Assembly: GCF_042684665.1 (NCBI RefSeq)
Contig: NZ_JBHULY010000005.1
Coordinates: 738,790 to 802,789 of the forward strand
Direction: 5' to 3'
DNA: 64,000 bases
DNA from: Jejuia rubra
GTDB lineage: Bacteria > Bacteroidota > Bacteroidia > Flavobacteriales > Flavobacteriaceae
This document shows positions 34,541-43,021 of this stretch, piece by piece (the stretch's first letter is position 1; each line of letters begins with the position of its first letter). Position numbers and translations under genes: made by a program. The notes under the pieces were generated by a model. That model was given only the letters and a program-made list of their open reading frames with translations, was not told the origin of the DNA and made no database searches.

Positions 34541-35761
34541 TTAATGTCTTGAAATTGGAATTTCTAGGGTGATACCTGTTTGAAAATCAGGGGCATTGTT
34601 TACTTCAAGGTCTTCTTTGATGAATAGTGAGATTTTGTAGTTGGGTCTGCCGTAGGTATAGATAAAATTCCAGTCGTTTAGGGTTTGGTAAAGTGTAGCT
34701 ACCCCATTTTGCCAACCGCCATTGATTTCTTTCCATTTGCCGAGCAACCTAAAATAATCGGCTTCCTCTTTTCTGTTGTATCGCGTCTGTACGTGATAAT
34801 TCACCCCAAAAGCATGATAATTCCCTTTTTTAGTGTATTTCGTGAATTCCGCATGGACTTCAAAAGCTCCTAAATAAGCGTTGTTTCCCAAATCTATGTT
34901 GTCTTTCCCAGCAATAAAATTTTTGCGAAGTACACTGGCTCCAAGACCAAAATTGAATTCATTTTTGCTTTTTAGGATAAGTCGTTTTACCGCATTTGCT
35001 GATATCCCATAATCTAGCGACCTGTTAAATTTGGAGGTGTTTAACCCGACATGACTTCCAAATTTTCCATAAATCATTTTGTCATCATTTCTTAAAATCT
35101 CTGGATAATAGAAGTGATTTAGCTCAATCCCACCAATAAAAAAATCATTTGCATTGAGTTCGAGCGTCTGGCCGTTTCTGTCAAAATATCTAAAGTTGAC
35201 TTGGTTTAACCCATAGTAGCGTCTTCCGAAAGGATCCTCGCCACCGGCTACATTGCTATGAAACCATTCAATGCCCTCGTCACTGGTGAAAACGGAAAAA
35301 GGATATTTTCCACGGGTAATTAAATAAGAACGAAGTGTTATTCCTAATTCATGCTGTTTGGCAACGGCAAAATTATAGTTAAATCGAAATTCTTTGATCA
35401 CCGCATCAATCACAATATTCATATATTCTGCAGGGGTCGTTTCTTGGTCTACAAAATTAAACTGTCTATCGTGCCAGGTAACCTTACTCAACCGCTCTCT
35501 TACCTCAGGGTCTTTTGGAAAGTGTGCCTCAACAAAAGGGTGGAAACTATTGCCACTAGTATAGTTTAATGAAAAAAGAGGGCGTTGTGGCGGCGCAATT
35601 TTAAAATTCTGATTGATTCTGGCACTAAAAATCCCAAAATGGTGTGTGGCCAAAACACTGGGCCTGTCTATCCCGTTCTTAAAGATAATGCTATCACGTT
35701 CCTGTGAAAAGGTACATGTGGCACAAAGTGCTGTTAAAATTATCAGGGCTTTTTTACGCAT
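34541..35761 (-). CDS. predicted outer-membrane beta-barrel protein
   Basis: A 406-residue protein with a signal peptide (ALIILTALCATCTFSQ) and alternating hydrophobic/aromatic strands throughout (FGIFSARINQNFKI, ELGITLRSYLIT, YHAFGVNYHVQTRYN, WNFIYTYGRPNYKISLFI). The pattern suits a beta-barrel of roughly 14-18 strands. No Pfam family is recognised with confidence. It lies divergent from a pair of membrane-anchored hydrolases. Confidence 0.7.
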   Translation of the reverse strand: MRKKALIILTALCATCTFSQERDSIIFKNGIDRPSVLATHHFGIFSARINQNFKIAPPQRPLFSLNYTSGNSFHPFVEAHFPKDPEVRERLSKVTWHDRQFNFVDQETTPAEYMNIVIDAVIKEFRFNYNFAVAKQHELGITLRSYLITRGKYPFSVFTSDEGIEWFHSNVAGGEDPFGRRYYGLNQVNFRYFDRNGQTLELNANDFFIGGIELNHFYYPEILRNDDKMIYGKFGSHVGLNTSKFNRSLDYGISANAVKRLILKSKNEFNFGLGASVLRKNFIAGKDNIDLGNNAYLGAFEVHAEFTKYTKKGNYHAFGVNYHVQTRYNRKEEADYFRLLGKWKEINGGWQNGVATLYQTLNDWNFIYTYGRPNYKISLFIKEDLEVNNAPDFQTGITLEIPISRH

Positions 35762-35871
35762 CGGGCAAATATACTGGATTTTCGTTTTTTCGATTCAAAT
35801 TAAATGGGTAGTCGGACTGCCAAATACATCCTTAATCGATTTTATTGTATTTTAGTAAAAACCCTCATTCA

Positions 35872-36750
35872 ATGCCATATTGGTTATACATTGTACTTCT
35901 GATTATTTTGATCTACGTCATTATCAGTGTGGCATTGTACTATTTGCAGGATTACTTCTTGTTCAAACCTGAAAAACTGCCTGCGGCATTTCAGTTTAAT
36001 TATGAGAACCAAATTACCGAAGAGCATAATCTGGAAACCCGTGATGGAGCTGTTATCAATGGACTGTTGTTCAAGCCGAAAGGCAAGTCACGTGGGATTG
36101 TATTGTATTTAAAAGGCAATTCCAAAAGCATCAAAGGCTGGGGCAAGTTTGCGGTGGATTTTACCCGACACAATTATAATGTGTTGATGGTAGATTACCG
36201 TGGTTTTGGAAAAAGTACGGGCAAGCGGTCTCAAAAAGCCATAAAGCGCGACTTGCAACGTGTGTACGACAAAATCAAGGAATATACTACTGAGGATAGA
36301 ATCATTTTGTACGGACGTTCCCTAGGTTCGGGTTTTGCGGCAAAGTTGGCCTCCATGAACCAGCCCAAACTGTTGATTTTGGATGCGCCCTATTACAGTC
36401 TCACAAAGGTTACCAAGCGCTATGCGCCATTTATGCCTTTGTCCGTTTTAATTAAATATCCGTTGCCCACCTACAAATGGTTGAAATATGTGCAGTGTCC
36501 TATTCATATCATTCACGGCACCAATGACAAATTGATTCCGTACAAAACCAGTATAAAACTGTCCAAGGTCAACCCAAAGCTGACCAAGTTGCATACCGTT
36601 ATTGGAGGTGGGCACAAAAACCTAAATACCTTTGAATCCTACCATAAAATGATCGATGATATTTTAAATACCAAACCCAAAGCTATCGATTTGTCAACTA
36701 CCAGTATCCATGTCAAGCACAGTTCAAAACCCGATAAGGCGAAAGCTTAG
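35872..36750 (+). CDS. membrane-anchored alpha/beta hydrolase (altered oxyanion motif)
   Basis: Start at ATG 35872 (MPYWLYIVLLIILIYVIISVALYYL, one membrane helix). The alpha/beta hydrolase core shows nucleophile elbow GRSLGSG, the acid region IHGTNDKLIPY and a final His in GGGHKNL. Where the paralogue next door has YFHGNAG, this protein has YLKGNSK, so the usual His before the oxyanion Gly is Lys. That may change activity. Substrate unknown. It overlaps the next hydrolase gene by 41 bases, and the two clearly come from one duplication. Confidence 0.85.
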   Translation: MPYWLYIVLLIILIYVIISVALYYLQDYFLFKPEKLPAAFQFNYENQITEEHNLETRDGAVINGLLFKPKGKSRGIVLYLKGNSKSIKGWGKFAVDFTRHNYNVLMVDYRGFGKSTGKRSQKAIKRDLQRVYDKIKEYTTEDRIILYGRSLGSGFAAKLASMNQPKLLILDAPYYSLTKVTKRYAPFMPLSVLIKYPLPTYKWLKYVQCPIHIIHGTNDKLIPYKTSIKLSKVNPKLTKLHTVIGGGHKNLNTFESYHKMIDDILNTKPKAIDLSTTSIHVKHSSKPDKAKA

Positions 36751-37534
36751 GAGATTTTCCCTCGGTGTAATTAGCCTATATGTTATGATTTCAACACTCC
36801 TGTATTTTATGCAGGAAAAACTGCTGTTTTTGCCAAGTGTCCTTCCCCAGGATTACCAATTTGAATCCCTACATAGTTTTGAGGAAATCAATTTGAAGGC
36901 AGATGACGGTGGGACCTTAAATGCGATTCATTTTAAACTGGAAGCTCCAAAAGGCGTTATTTTATATTTTCATGGCAATGCAGGTGATTTATCTCGGTGG
37001 GGAACCATTGCCGAGTTTTTTGTGGACAAAGGTTACGATGTACTGATTATGGACTACCGTAACTTTGGAAAGAGCACCGGCAAATTAAGCGAAACGGCAT
37101 TTTATACGGATGCCCAACTGTTTTATGACTATTTGAAAACCAATTATGCCGAAAGCGATATCACCCTTTACGGCCGGTCACTCGGCACTGGGATCGCTAC
37201 CTTTTTAGCCTCTGAAAATAACCCCAAACAATTGGTTTTGGAAACGCCATATTACAGTATGGCCCATGTTGGGAAATCCCGATACCCCATATTGCCAGTG
37301 GACACCTTATTGAAATACCGTTTTCCAACTTTTGAATTTATTCAAAAGGTGAAATGCCCCATCCTAATGTTCCACGGGACGGATGATGGTGTGATTCCCT
37401 ACGATAGTGCAGAAAAATTATTTCAAAACGCACCCAAACCCCAAACCATCTTTATCACCATTAAAGGAGGGAACCACAATAATTTAATCGAATTTGAGAC
37501 CTATAGAAATGCTATAGAGGACTTGTTTTCTTAA
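36710..37534 (+). CDS. membrane-anchored alpha/beta hydrolase (paralogue of preceding gene)
   Basis: A 274-residue protein with an N-terminal helix (SLGVISLYVMISTLLYFM) and the canonical motifs LYFHGNAGDLSRW (oxyanion HG), GRSLGTG (nucleophile Ser), FHGTDDGVIPY (Asp) and GGNHNNL (His). It shares many segments with the upstream gene (VLPQDYQF/KLPAAFQF, MDYRNFGKSTGK/VDYRGFGKSTGK). The ATG at 36710 lies 41 bases inside the upstream gene; a later start would cut into the helix. Likely an esterase or lipase facing the cytosol or periplasm; substrate unknown. Confidence 0.86.
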   Translation: MSSTVQNPIRRKLRRFSLGVISLYVMISTLLYFMQEKLLFLPSVLPQDYQFESLHSFEEINLKADDGGTLNAIHFKLEAPKGVILYFHGNAGDLSRWGTIAEFFVDKGYDVLIMDYRNFGKSTGKLSETAFYTDAQLFYDYLKTNYAESDITLYGRSLGTGIATFLASENNPKQLVLETPYYSMAHVGKSRYPILPVDTLLKYRFPTFEFIQKVKCPILMFHGTDDGVIPYDSAEKLFQNAPKPQTIFITIKGGNHNNLIEFETYRNAIEDLFS

Positions 37535-37874
37535 AATTCTTAACATCTTCAAAACCAAATCTTAAAGAAGTCATAAAAATAGATTTGGCTTACGTTAAAA
37601 ATTTCTAAACTACTGTAAGTAAATGGAATTTTTGCCGTCTATTTGTACAAGTTTAGTTTACATAAATTTAGTTTAGTTTAGTTTAGTTAAAAGAAAAGCC
37701 AGTAACGTTTTGTTGCTGGCTTCTTTGTTTTTGAATTGAACGGTCTGTATAAGAATAGTTGCGTGGTATGGTAACTAACTTTCCAAAAATGGAACGAGCC
37801 AGATGAAAATCTTTCAGGTTTTTTCGGAGAGGCAAGAACCAAGTAATTATTTTTACAAGGTGTTACACAGGCTT
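37535..37874. other. 340-base convergent gap with TTTAG repeats and a bidirectional hairpin
   Basis: No gene seen. Five TTTAGTT units at 37651-37689 run into AAGCCAG...CTGGCTT (37696-37722, inner AAC/GTT), T-rich on both sides, serving the hydrolase on + and the macroglobulin-like gene on -. TCTATTTG at 37638-37645 is a one-mismatch -7 box that could start an ~85-base RNA. The 37740-37870 part shows nothing clear. Confidence 0.55.
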
Positions 37875-40160
37875 TTATTTAATTTCTCTTTTATATATTT
37901 TAAAATTAAAATCTTCAGCACCCAGTAAGCCAGTTCCACCAATTCCCTCAATAGTTCCTGTAAAAGTAGTATTTATATCAGAGCAATAAAACTCTATTCT
38001 GGCTACGCCTTTTGAATTAGTAATAATATCTGGTTTCCAAAACACGGTATTTCTGTAATCAGGAAAAGGGTCATCTATAGTTTCATTATTATAAACAGTC
38101 TGGTAGAATTCTCGTTCACCGTAATAGCCTTTTAGTATTTTTAGATTGAACTTTTTTATAAGTTCTTCATTTGTATATTTTATACGATCATTTTTTCTGT
38201 ATATAATGCTACTTATTCTATCTTCAGATATATATGTCTCACCATCAATAGGTTTTCTTATTTTGGAACGTTGATTATTAGTTATACAATTTACACAATT
38301 TAATAAACCATAGCCACATACATAATCTGGCGATGGAAGTGAACTAACCAAAGAACTTAAATACTTATCTCTGAACACCTTCTTTTTCTTTGCTGAAACG
38401 ACAACCTCGTTAAGTTTATTAACGTCATCTGCTATGATTAATGGCGGTCTAACATCTTTAAATGTTTCTTCAATTAATTTTGGAAAGGGATAATTCGTTG
38501 ACATGGTTCCATTATTCCTATTAATGGTATTAAAGGGAGCATCTTTGATATCAATAACATATTTAGGTTTTTTCGGTGCTAGCGGTCTCAAATAAAAATA
38601 ACCCTTTTCTGCCGTTTTTAAATGTTCATAATTTATAGTAAAAAAACCCATAGAATCTGCCATGATAGTACCTTGCTCCTTTGCAGATTCTGGATCAAAG
38701 AGCGTTACAAGTGGATGTCCTGGTATTTTTGATTGCTTCTTTATTTTTTCTAATCGAACCTTACATATAATGGAGTCTGAAAGTATTGTTTTTCTAAGTT
38801 TGTTGTTTTCTTTTAAGTTGTCTTCATGCCATACGTACCGTCTCCACCCTTGTGTAAGCAATAGTAGATTTAAAGCTTCATACCTGTTTTTGTTATCTTC
38901 ATTAAAATAATAAGCTGGATTATAAATATTGCCTTTTAATTGTGTTGATAGCTGATAGTGGGTAAGTATATTTTTTGGTTCAAATTCATTTTGATAAACT
39001 TTGTCGTAAACACTTAAACCTAAATGTGCCATAACGGGTTCTCCGTCCTCATTAGTAGTTATTATTTTTAAGGTTGCTTTTTCTCGGGTTTTATATTCAC
39101 TTTTATCTAAAATTGTTTTTATGTTTAATTTTTGATCCAGTTTTATATAAACTAATCGTTCAGCAATTGGTTTTAAATCAGAATTAAAAAGAGTAGCTTC
39201 TGCAATGCCTTGAGGTACATCTTCTAAAGGCATTTTTATAATTACTTCTTCTTTTAATTTAGCAGATGCTATGCTGTAAATAACACCTCTTGTCTGTAGT
39301 CGTAAGTATATAGTTTCTGGTTTCTGGTTTTTACTTTGGGAGATTTTAAAGGATAAAAAATCTTTTGTGCTTGCTATTAAACCGAGTGTTTTACCTGTAG
39401 ATTTAATTTCAGGTAATTGATAATTTTTATCGGACTCAGATAGTTTGATATAATAGGTGTTTGCTTTTTTTGGCGTGAAATTTAGACTTCCCATTCCTGC
39501 ATGCACGCTTTTAATATTAAAAAGAGGCAAATTGTTCTCGTACAAAGTTCCTGAAAGTTTTACGGGTAACCCTTCTTTGTTTATAGCTTTAAATGCAAGT
39601 TTGTTTTCTATATCTGAAACTAAATAACCCCCTTCAGGGAATAATGAAAATTGAGATATGGTATCATTTTTAATAAAAGCAACGTTTTCTTTTTCTTTTA
39701 TATTTTTAACAATGTTAATTTTTTTAAGTGCATAAAGTGTTTTTTGGTTTTTAAAGTACGAATGTTCGCTATAACCAGCAAGAACGTATTGTCCTGTTTT
39801 TAATGAATCTTGAATATAAATATGCCCATCAACAAAACCATTTTCTATTTCATATTTTTCTTCCCAAACTGCTTGTTTTGTTTCATTATTAATTAATTGC
39901 ACATAGAGAGTTTTACTTCTTTGAGAAGGAATAAGATGTTGCGCATCTAAAATATAGGCTTTGAACCATAAGTTGTCTTCAGTTTCATAAATATCCTTGC
40001 TTGTTTGAAGGTAAATATTATCGAAAGATTGATTGTTCGCAAGCTTTTGGAAATTATTTGCCATAGTATCTATGACATTTCTATTATTCTGAGAATGAAG
40101 TACACAAGAAATAAAATAGAGATATATTAAAATGTAATGTAGCTTTTTATTGATTTCCAT
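37875..40160 (-). CDS. macroglobulin (MG2)-like secreted protein with TonB-plug-like segment
   Basis: A 761-residue protein with a signal peptide (ILIYLYFISCVLHSQ). Residues ~45-150 resemble an MG1/MG2 unit (IYLQTSKDIYETEDNLWFKAYI), later beta domains include TRGVIYSIASAKL and ITTNEDGEPVMAHLGLSVYDKVY, and LNEVVVSA at residues 583-590 is like the segment that precedes the plug of Bacteroidota receptors. No barrel follows. Such proteins are known in Bacteroidota without assigned function; perhaps a cargo or adhesion partner. Its A/T-rich codons differ visibly from lysS and the hydrolases beside it, hinting at transfer. Confidence 0.75.
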   Translation of the reverse strand: MEINKKLHYILIYLYFISCVLHSQNNRNVIDTMANNFQKLANNQSFDNIYLQTSKDIYETEDNLWFKAYILDAQHLIPSQRSKTLYVQLINNETKQAVWEEKYEIENGFVDGHIYIQDSLKTGQYVLAGYSEHSYFKNQKTLYALKKINIVKNIKEKENVAFIKNDTISQFSLFPEGGYLVSDIENKLAFKAINKEGLPVKLSGTLYENNLPLFNIKSVHAGMGSLNFTPKKANTYYIKLSESDKNYQLPEIKSTGKTLGLIASTKDFLSFKISQSKNQKPETIYLRLQTRGVIYSIASAKLKEEVIIKMPLEDVPQGIAEATLFNSDLKPIAERLVYIKLDQKLNIKTILDKSEYKTREKATLKIITTNEDGEPVMAHLGLSVYDKVYQNEFEPKNILTHYQLSTQLKGNIYNPAYYFNEDNKNRYEALNLLLLTQGWRRYVWHEDNLKENNKLRKTILSDSIICKVRLEKIKKQSKIPGHPLVTLFDPESAKEQGTIMADSMGFFTINYEHLKTAEKGYFYLRPLAPKKPKYVIDIKDAPFNTINRNNGTMSTNYPFPKLIEETFKDVRPPLIIADDVNKLNEVVVSAKKKKVFRDKYLSSLVSSLPSPDYVCGYGLLNCVNCITNNQRSKIRKPIDGETYISEDRISSIIYRKNDRIKYTNEELIKKFNLKILKGYYGEREFYQTVYNNETIDDPFPDYRNTVFWKPDIITNSKGVARIEFYCSDINTTFTGTIEGIGGTGLLGAEDFNFKIYKREIK

Positions 40161-40350
40161 TGAAGATTTTTTTGGCTTGCATATAACAATTGTATAAACA
40201 CACCTGGTGTATTCATTTACCTTATGCTTTGTTAAAAATAAGGAAAAATCGCAGGGGTATTGCAGAACTCGTTCAGTTTTTACAAATTGTCTTTGGGCGA
40301 AAGATTTATGACACTATTTTGGCCAGTATCTGCTGTCAAATGCAACAAAA

Positions 40351-40378
40351 AAAAGGATTGCATCTTGACAATCCTTTT
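40351..40378 (-). terminator. hairpin terminator of lysS
   Basis: AAAAGGATTG pairs perfectly with CAATCCTTTT (10 bp); eight As to its left give a U8 tract on the - strand. It may also act on +. Confidence 0.8.
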
Positions 40379-40384
40379 ATATTA

Positions 40385-40412
40385 TGAGATGCTGAATCAA
40401 ATTCAGCATGAC
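40385..40412. repeat. palindromic intergenic repeat after lysS
   Basis: TGAGATGCTGAA, loop, TTCAGCATGAC. Reverse-complemented, it matches the element at 16176-16203 with paired changes in the stem. Confidence 0.7.
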
Positions 40413-40425
40413 AAGAAATAATGTA

Positions 40426-42117
40426 TTACACTACCTCTACAAAAAGCCCTTTCTCGGTCTTTTCCACCTTGGCTAAACTGTTTTTAGTCAGTTCTTTAAT
40501 GGATTTATCCCACTTTTTATTGGATAGGCCGGATTGGGATTTTAAATCTACCAATTCCAATTTTTCGGACTTGTTTAGAATTTCCAAAATGGTTTTGGCG
40601 TCATCGCTGATGGCCAAAGGTTTTTTCTCTGGTTTCATTTGGGGGAAGAACAGTACTTCCTGGATGGATTGGTTGTTGGTTAAAAACATAATCAATCGGT
40701 CCATGCCTATACCCATCCCAGAAGTTGGGGGCATCCCGTATTCCAAAGCCCGTAAAAAGTCGTAATCGATAGTGGCCGTAGCTTCATCGTCACCTTTTTT
40801 GGCGAGTTCCAATTGGTGTTCAAAACGTTCGCGCTGGTCAATTGGGTCGTTCAATTCGCTGTAGGCATTGGCAATTTCCTTGCCACAAACCATCAGTTCA
40901 AAACGCTCGGTCAGTTCCGGATTATCACGGTGCTCCTTGCACAATGGACTCATTTCCTTTGGGTAATCCGTAATAAAGGTCGGTTGGATATAATTGCCCT
41001 CACAATTTTCGCCAAAAATCTCATCAATCAACTTGCCCTTGCCCATGGTGTTGTCCACCTCAATGCCCATATCTTCGGCGGCTTTTCTAATTTCAGCTTC
41101 GGATTTTCCGGTAATATCAAATCCCGTAAAATGTTTTATGGAATCCGCCATAGTCACACGTTGGTAAGGCGCTTTAAAATCAATTTCATGCTCCCCAAAA
41201 GTGGCCTTTGTCGTACCATTAACAGCTATAGCGCAGTGCTCCAATAATTGCTCACAGAAATCCATCATCCAGTTATAATCCTTGTAGGCAACATAAATTT
41301 CCATGGCGGTAAACTCTGGATTATGGGTACGATCCATCCCCTCGTTTCTAAAGTTTTTGGAAAACTCATATACCCCGTCAAAACCGCCAACAATCAACCG
41401 CTTCAAATACAGCTCATTTGCAATGCGCATGTACAAAGGAATATCCAAAGAATTATGGTGGGTCACAAACGGACGTGCCGCAGCACCACCGGCAATCGGT
41501 TGCAATACAGGCGTTTCCACTTCAAAATACCCGGCATCATTAAAAAACTGGCGCATGGCATTGAACAGTTTCGTACGCTTTACAAAAACGTCTTTCACAT
41601 GTGGATTCACTACCAAATCCGCGTAGCGCTGTCTGTAACGTAACTCGGGGTCGTTAAATTCGTCATAGGTGTTGCCGTCTGCATCGGTTTTAGGCAGTGG
41701 CAACGGTTTTAAAGCTTTACTCAATAGGGTAAAATCTTTTACCATCACTGTTTTTTCGCCCACTTTGGTGGTAAACAATTCACCTTCAATCCCGATAAAA
41801 TCACCGATATCCAACAGCTTTTTGTACACATTGTTGTACTTGCTTTTGTCGTCACCCGTGCAGATTTCATCGCGATTAAAATACACCTGAATTCGACCTT
41901 CACTATCCTGAAGCTCAGCAAAACTAGCACTCCCTTGAATACGGCGCGACATCAATCGGCCTGCAATCACCACGGATTTACCTTCCTCAAAATCGGATTT
42001 AATATCGGTTGTCGTCTGTTTTACGGGATATAAATCTGCAGGATATGGGTTGATCCCCAAAGCTCTCAATTTTGCGAGTTTGTCGCGTCGTACCAGTTCT
42101 TGTTCGGAAAGTTGCAT
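40426..42117 (-). CDS. lysS: lysyl-tRNA synthetase (class II)
   Basis: 563 aa: an N-terminal OB fold (VVIAGRLMSRRIQGSASFAEL), then the class II core with motif 2 (FRNEGMDRTHNPEFTAMEIY) and motif 3 (GMGIGMDRLIMFL). Charges tRNA-Lys. About 75 residues extend beyond motif 3, ending in a small helical domain (AKTILEILNKSEKLELVDLKSQ) not found in the E. coli enzyme (505 aa); it resembles a winged-helix-like add-on. A perfect -7 box lies 21 bases upstream. Confidence 0.97.
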   Translation of the reverse strand: MQLSEQELVRRDKLAKLRALGINPYPADLYPVKQTTTDIKSDFEEGKSVVIAGRLMSRRIQGSASFAELQDSEGRIQVYFNRDEICTGDDKSKYNNVYKKLLDIGDFIGIEGELFTTKVGEKTVMVKDFTLLSKALKPLPLPKTDADGNTYDEFNDPELRYRQRYADLVVNPHVKDVFVKRTKLFNAMRQFFNDAGYFEVETPVLQPIAGGAAARPFVTHHNSLDIPLYMRIANELYLKRLIVGGFDGVYEFSKNFRNEGMDRTHNPEFTAMEIYVAYKDYNWMMDFCEQLLEHCAIAVNGTTKATFGEHEIDFKAPYQRVTMADSIKHFTGFDITGKSEAEIRKAAEDMGIEVDNTMGKGKLIDEIFGENCEGNYIQPTFITDYPKEMSPLCKEHRDNPELTERFELMVCGKEIANAYSELNDPIDQRERFEHQLELAKKGDDEATATIDYDFLRALEYGMPPTSGMGIGMDRLIMFLTNNQSIQEVLFFPQMKPEKKPLAISDDAKTILEILNKSEKLELVDLKSQSGLSNKKWDKSIKELTKNSLAKVEKTEKGLFVEVV

Positions 42118-42137
42118 GCCTTTTTTATTTAAGGTTG

Positions 42138-42145
42138 CAAAATTA
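42138..42145 (-). promoter_or_regulatory. -7 promoter box of lysS
   Basis: TAATTTTG on the - strand, an exact TAnnTTTG, followed by GCAACC as at the lipB promoter. Confidence 0.65.
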
Positions 42146-42171
42146 CATTATTTCACCTAAGAATAAAATAA

Positions 42172-42205
42172 AGCCCCTAAGGATTATTGATAATCTTTAG
42201 GGGCT
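42172..42205 (-). terminator. hairpin terminator upstream of lysS
   Basis: AGCCCCTAA and TTAGGGGCT with inner GATTA/TAATC pairs; U-rich on the - strand. It ends the transcript arriving from the DUF1573 gene and separates it from the lysS promoter. Confidence 0.8.
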
Positions 42206-42255
42206 GTTGACTAATTCAAATAAAAGTTTGCTAGCTAGGCATTTTGAGAAAATAT

Positions 42256-42418
42256 TGTCAATTCGAGTGAATTTTGTGATTGAAATGAGCAAAATTTGTA
42301 TCGAGAATAAATATTTTCGATATCAAAATCTGTTCTCGATACGATTTTGAGCTTCGCTCAGTATCTTCAATCAAAATATATTTTGACTTCGATAATCTCA
42401 AAATCACTCGAACTGACA
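42256..42418. repeat. 163-base palindromic repeat element
   Basis: Outer arms TGTCAATTCGAGTGAA... and ...TCACTCGAACTGACA are near-perfect complements. An inner perfect arm GTATCGAGAA pairs with TTCTCGATAC, and a GAGC-TTC-GCTC mini-hairpin is also present. Related pieces lie at 44174-44293 and 63537-63590. It fills most of the 343-base gap between lysS and the DUF1573 gene; no gene is seen there. Confidence 0.7.
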
Positions 42419-42460
42419 GCTTTGGCATGCTTTAGATTTAAAATGAAGATAAGTTAAAGT

Positions 42461-42865
42461 TTAGCTTGGGGCAACCACCTTGCCTTTAATTTTCAAGATT
42501 TTCTGCACTTCCTTGGCATTGGAAATTACGGTGATGGTTTTAGTGAAATTACCCAGTTTTTTGGTGTTGTATTTCACTTTTAATTCGCCCTGTTCGCCTG
42601 GCAAAATAGGGGTTTTGGAGTAGGAGGGCACCGTACAGCCACAGCTGGTTTTTACCTCCGAAATAATTAAAGGTGCATTGCCTTTGTTAGTGAATTTAAA
42701 AATTCGTGTGCCGTCCGAACCTTGTTCGATGGTACCATAATCCATTACTTCGGTTTCAAAATCGATAATAGCCACTTCCTCCAGCATTGCCATTTCTTGT
42801 GCTTGGGTAATTGCAGTGGCTCCCATAAAAAGGAACATTACTAAAATGTTTACTGTTCGTTTCAT
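42461..42865 (-). CDS. DUF1573 domain secreted protein
   Basis: A 134-residue protein: signal peptide (ILVMFLFMGATAITQAQ), then a single DUF1573 Ig-like domain with IFKFTNKGNAPLIISEVKTSCGCTVPSYSKTPILPGEQGELKVKYNT. The CGC pair after KTS is the family hallmark. DUF1573 proteins are common in Bacteroidota envelopes and are thought to bind or support surface structures; exact role unknown. Confidence 0.92.
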   Translation of the reverse strand: MKRTVNILVMFLFMGATAITQAQEMAMLEEVAIIDFETEVMDYGTIEQGSDGTRIFKFTNKGNAPLIISEVKTSCGCTVPSYSKTPILPGEQGELKVKYNTKKLGNFTKTITVISNAKEVQKILKIKGKVVAPS

Positions 42866-43021
42866 GATTAAATTGTTTTAGCTGAAGTAGTTCAAAATTT
42901 TGAGTTTGCCTAATGCACCACTTCAATGATTAATACGAAAGCAAACATCGCCATTTACATTTGGGAATGGGGTCGAAAAACAGGTTGAAATCGGTACTAG
43001 TACCAAGGTTGAATTTTGTAA

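Noticed and set aside
40190..40387. 65-residue frame with KIRKNRRGIAELVQFLQIVFGRK, possible transposase remnant
   Set aside because: It ends within the lysS terminator and has no recognisable domain; too short to call a pseudogene without a search.
40813..41643. Several + frames opposite lysS
   Set aside because: Antisense shadows of a certain housekeeping gene.
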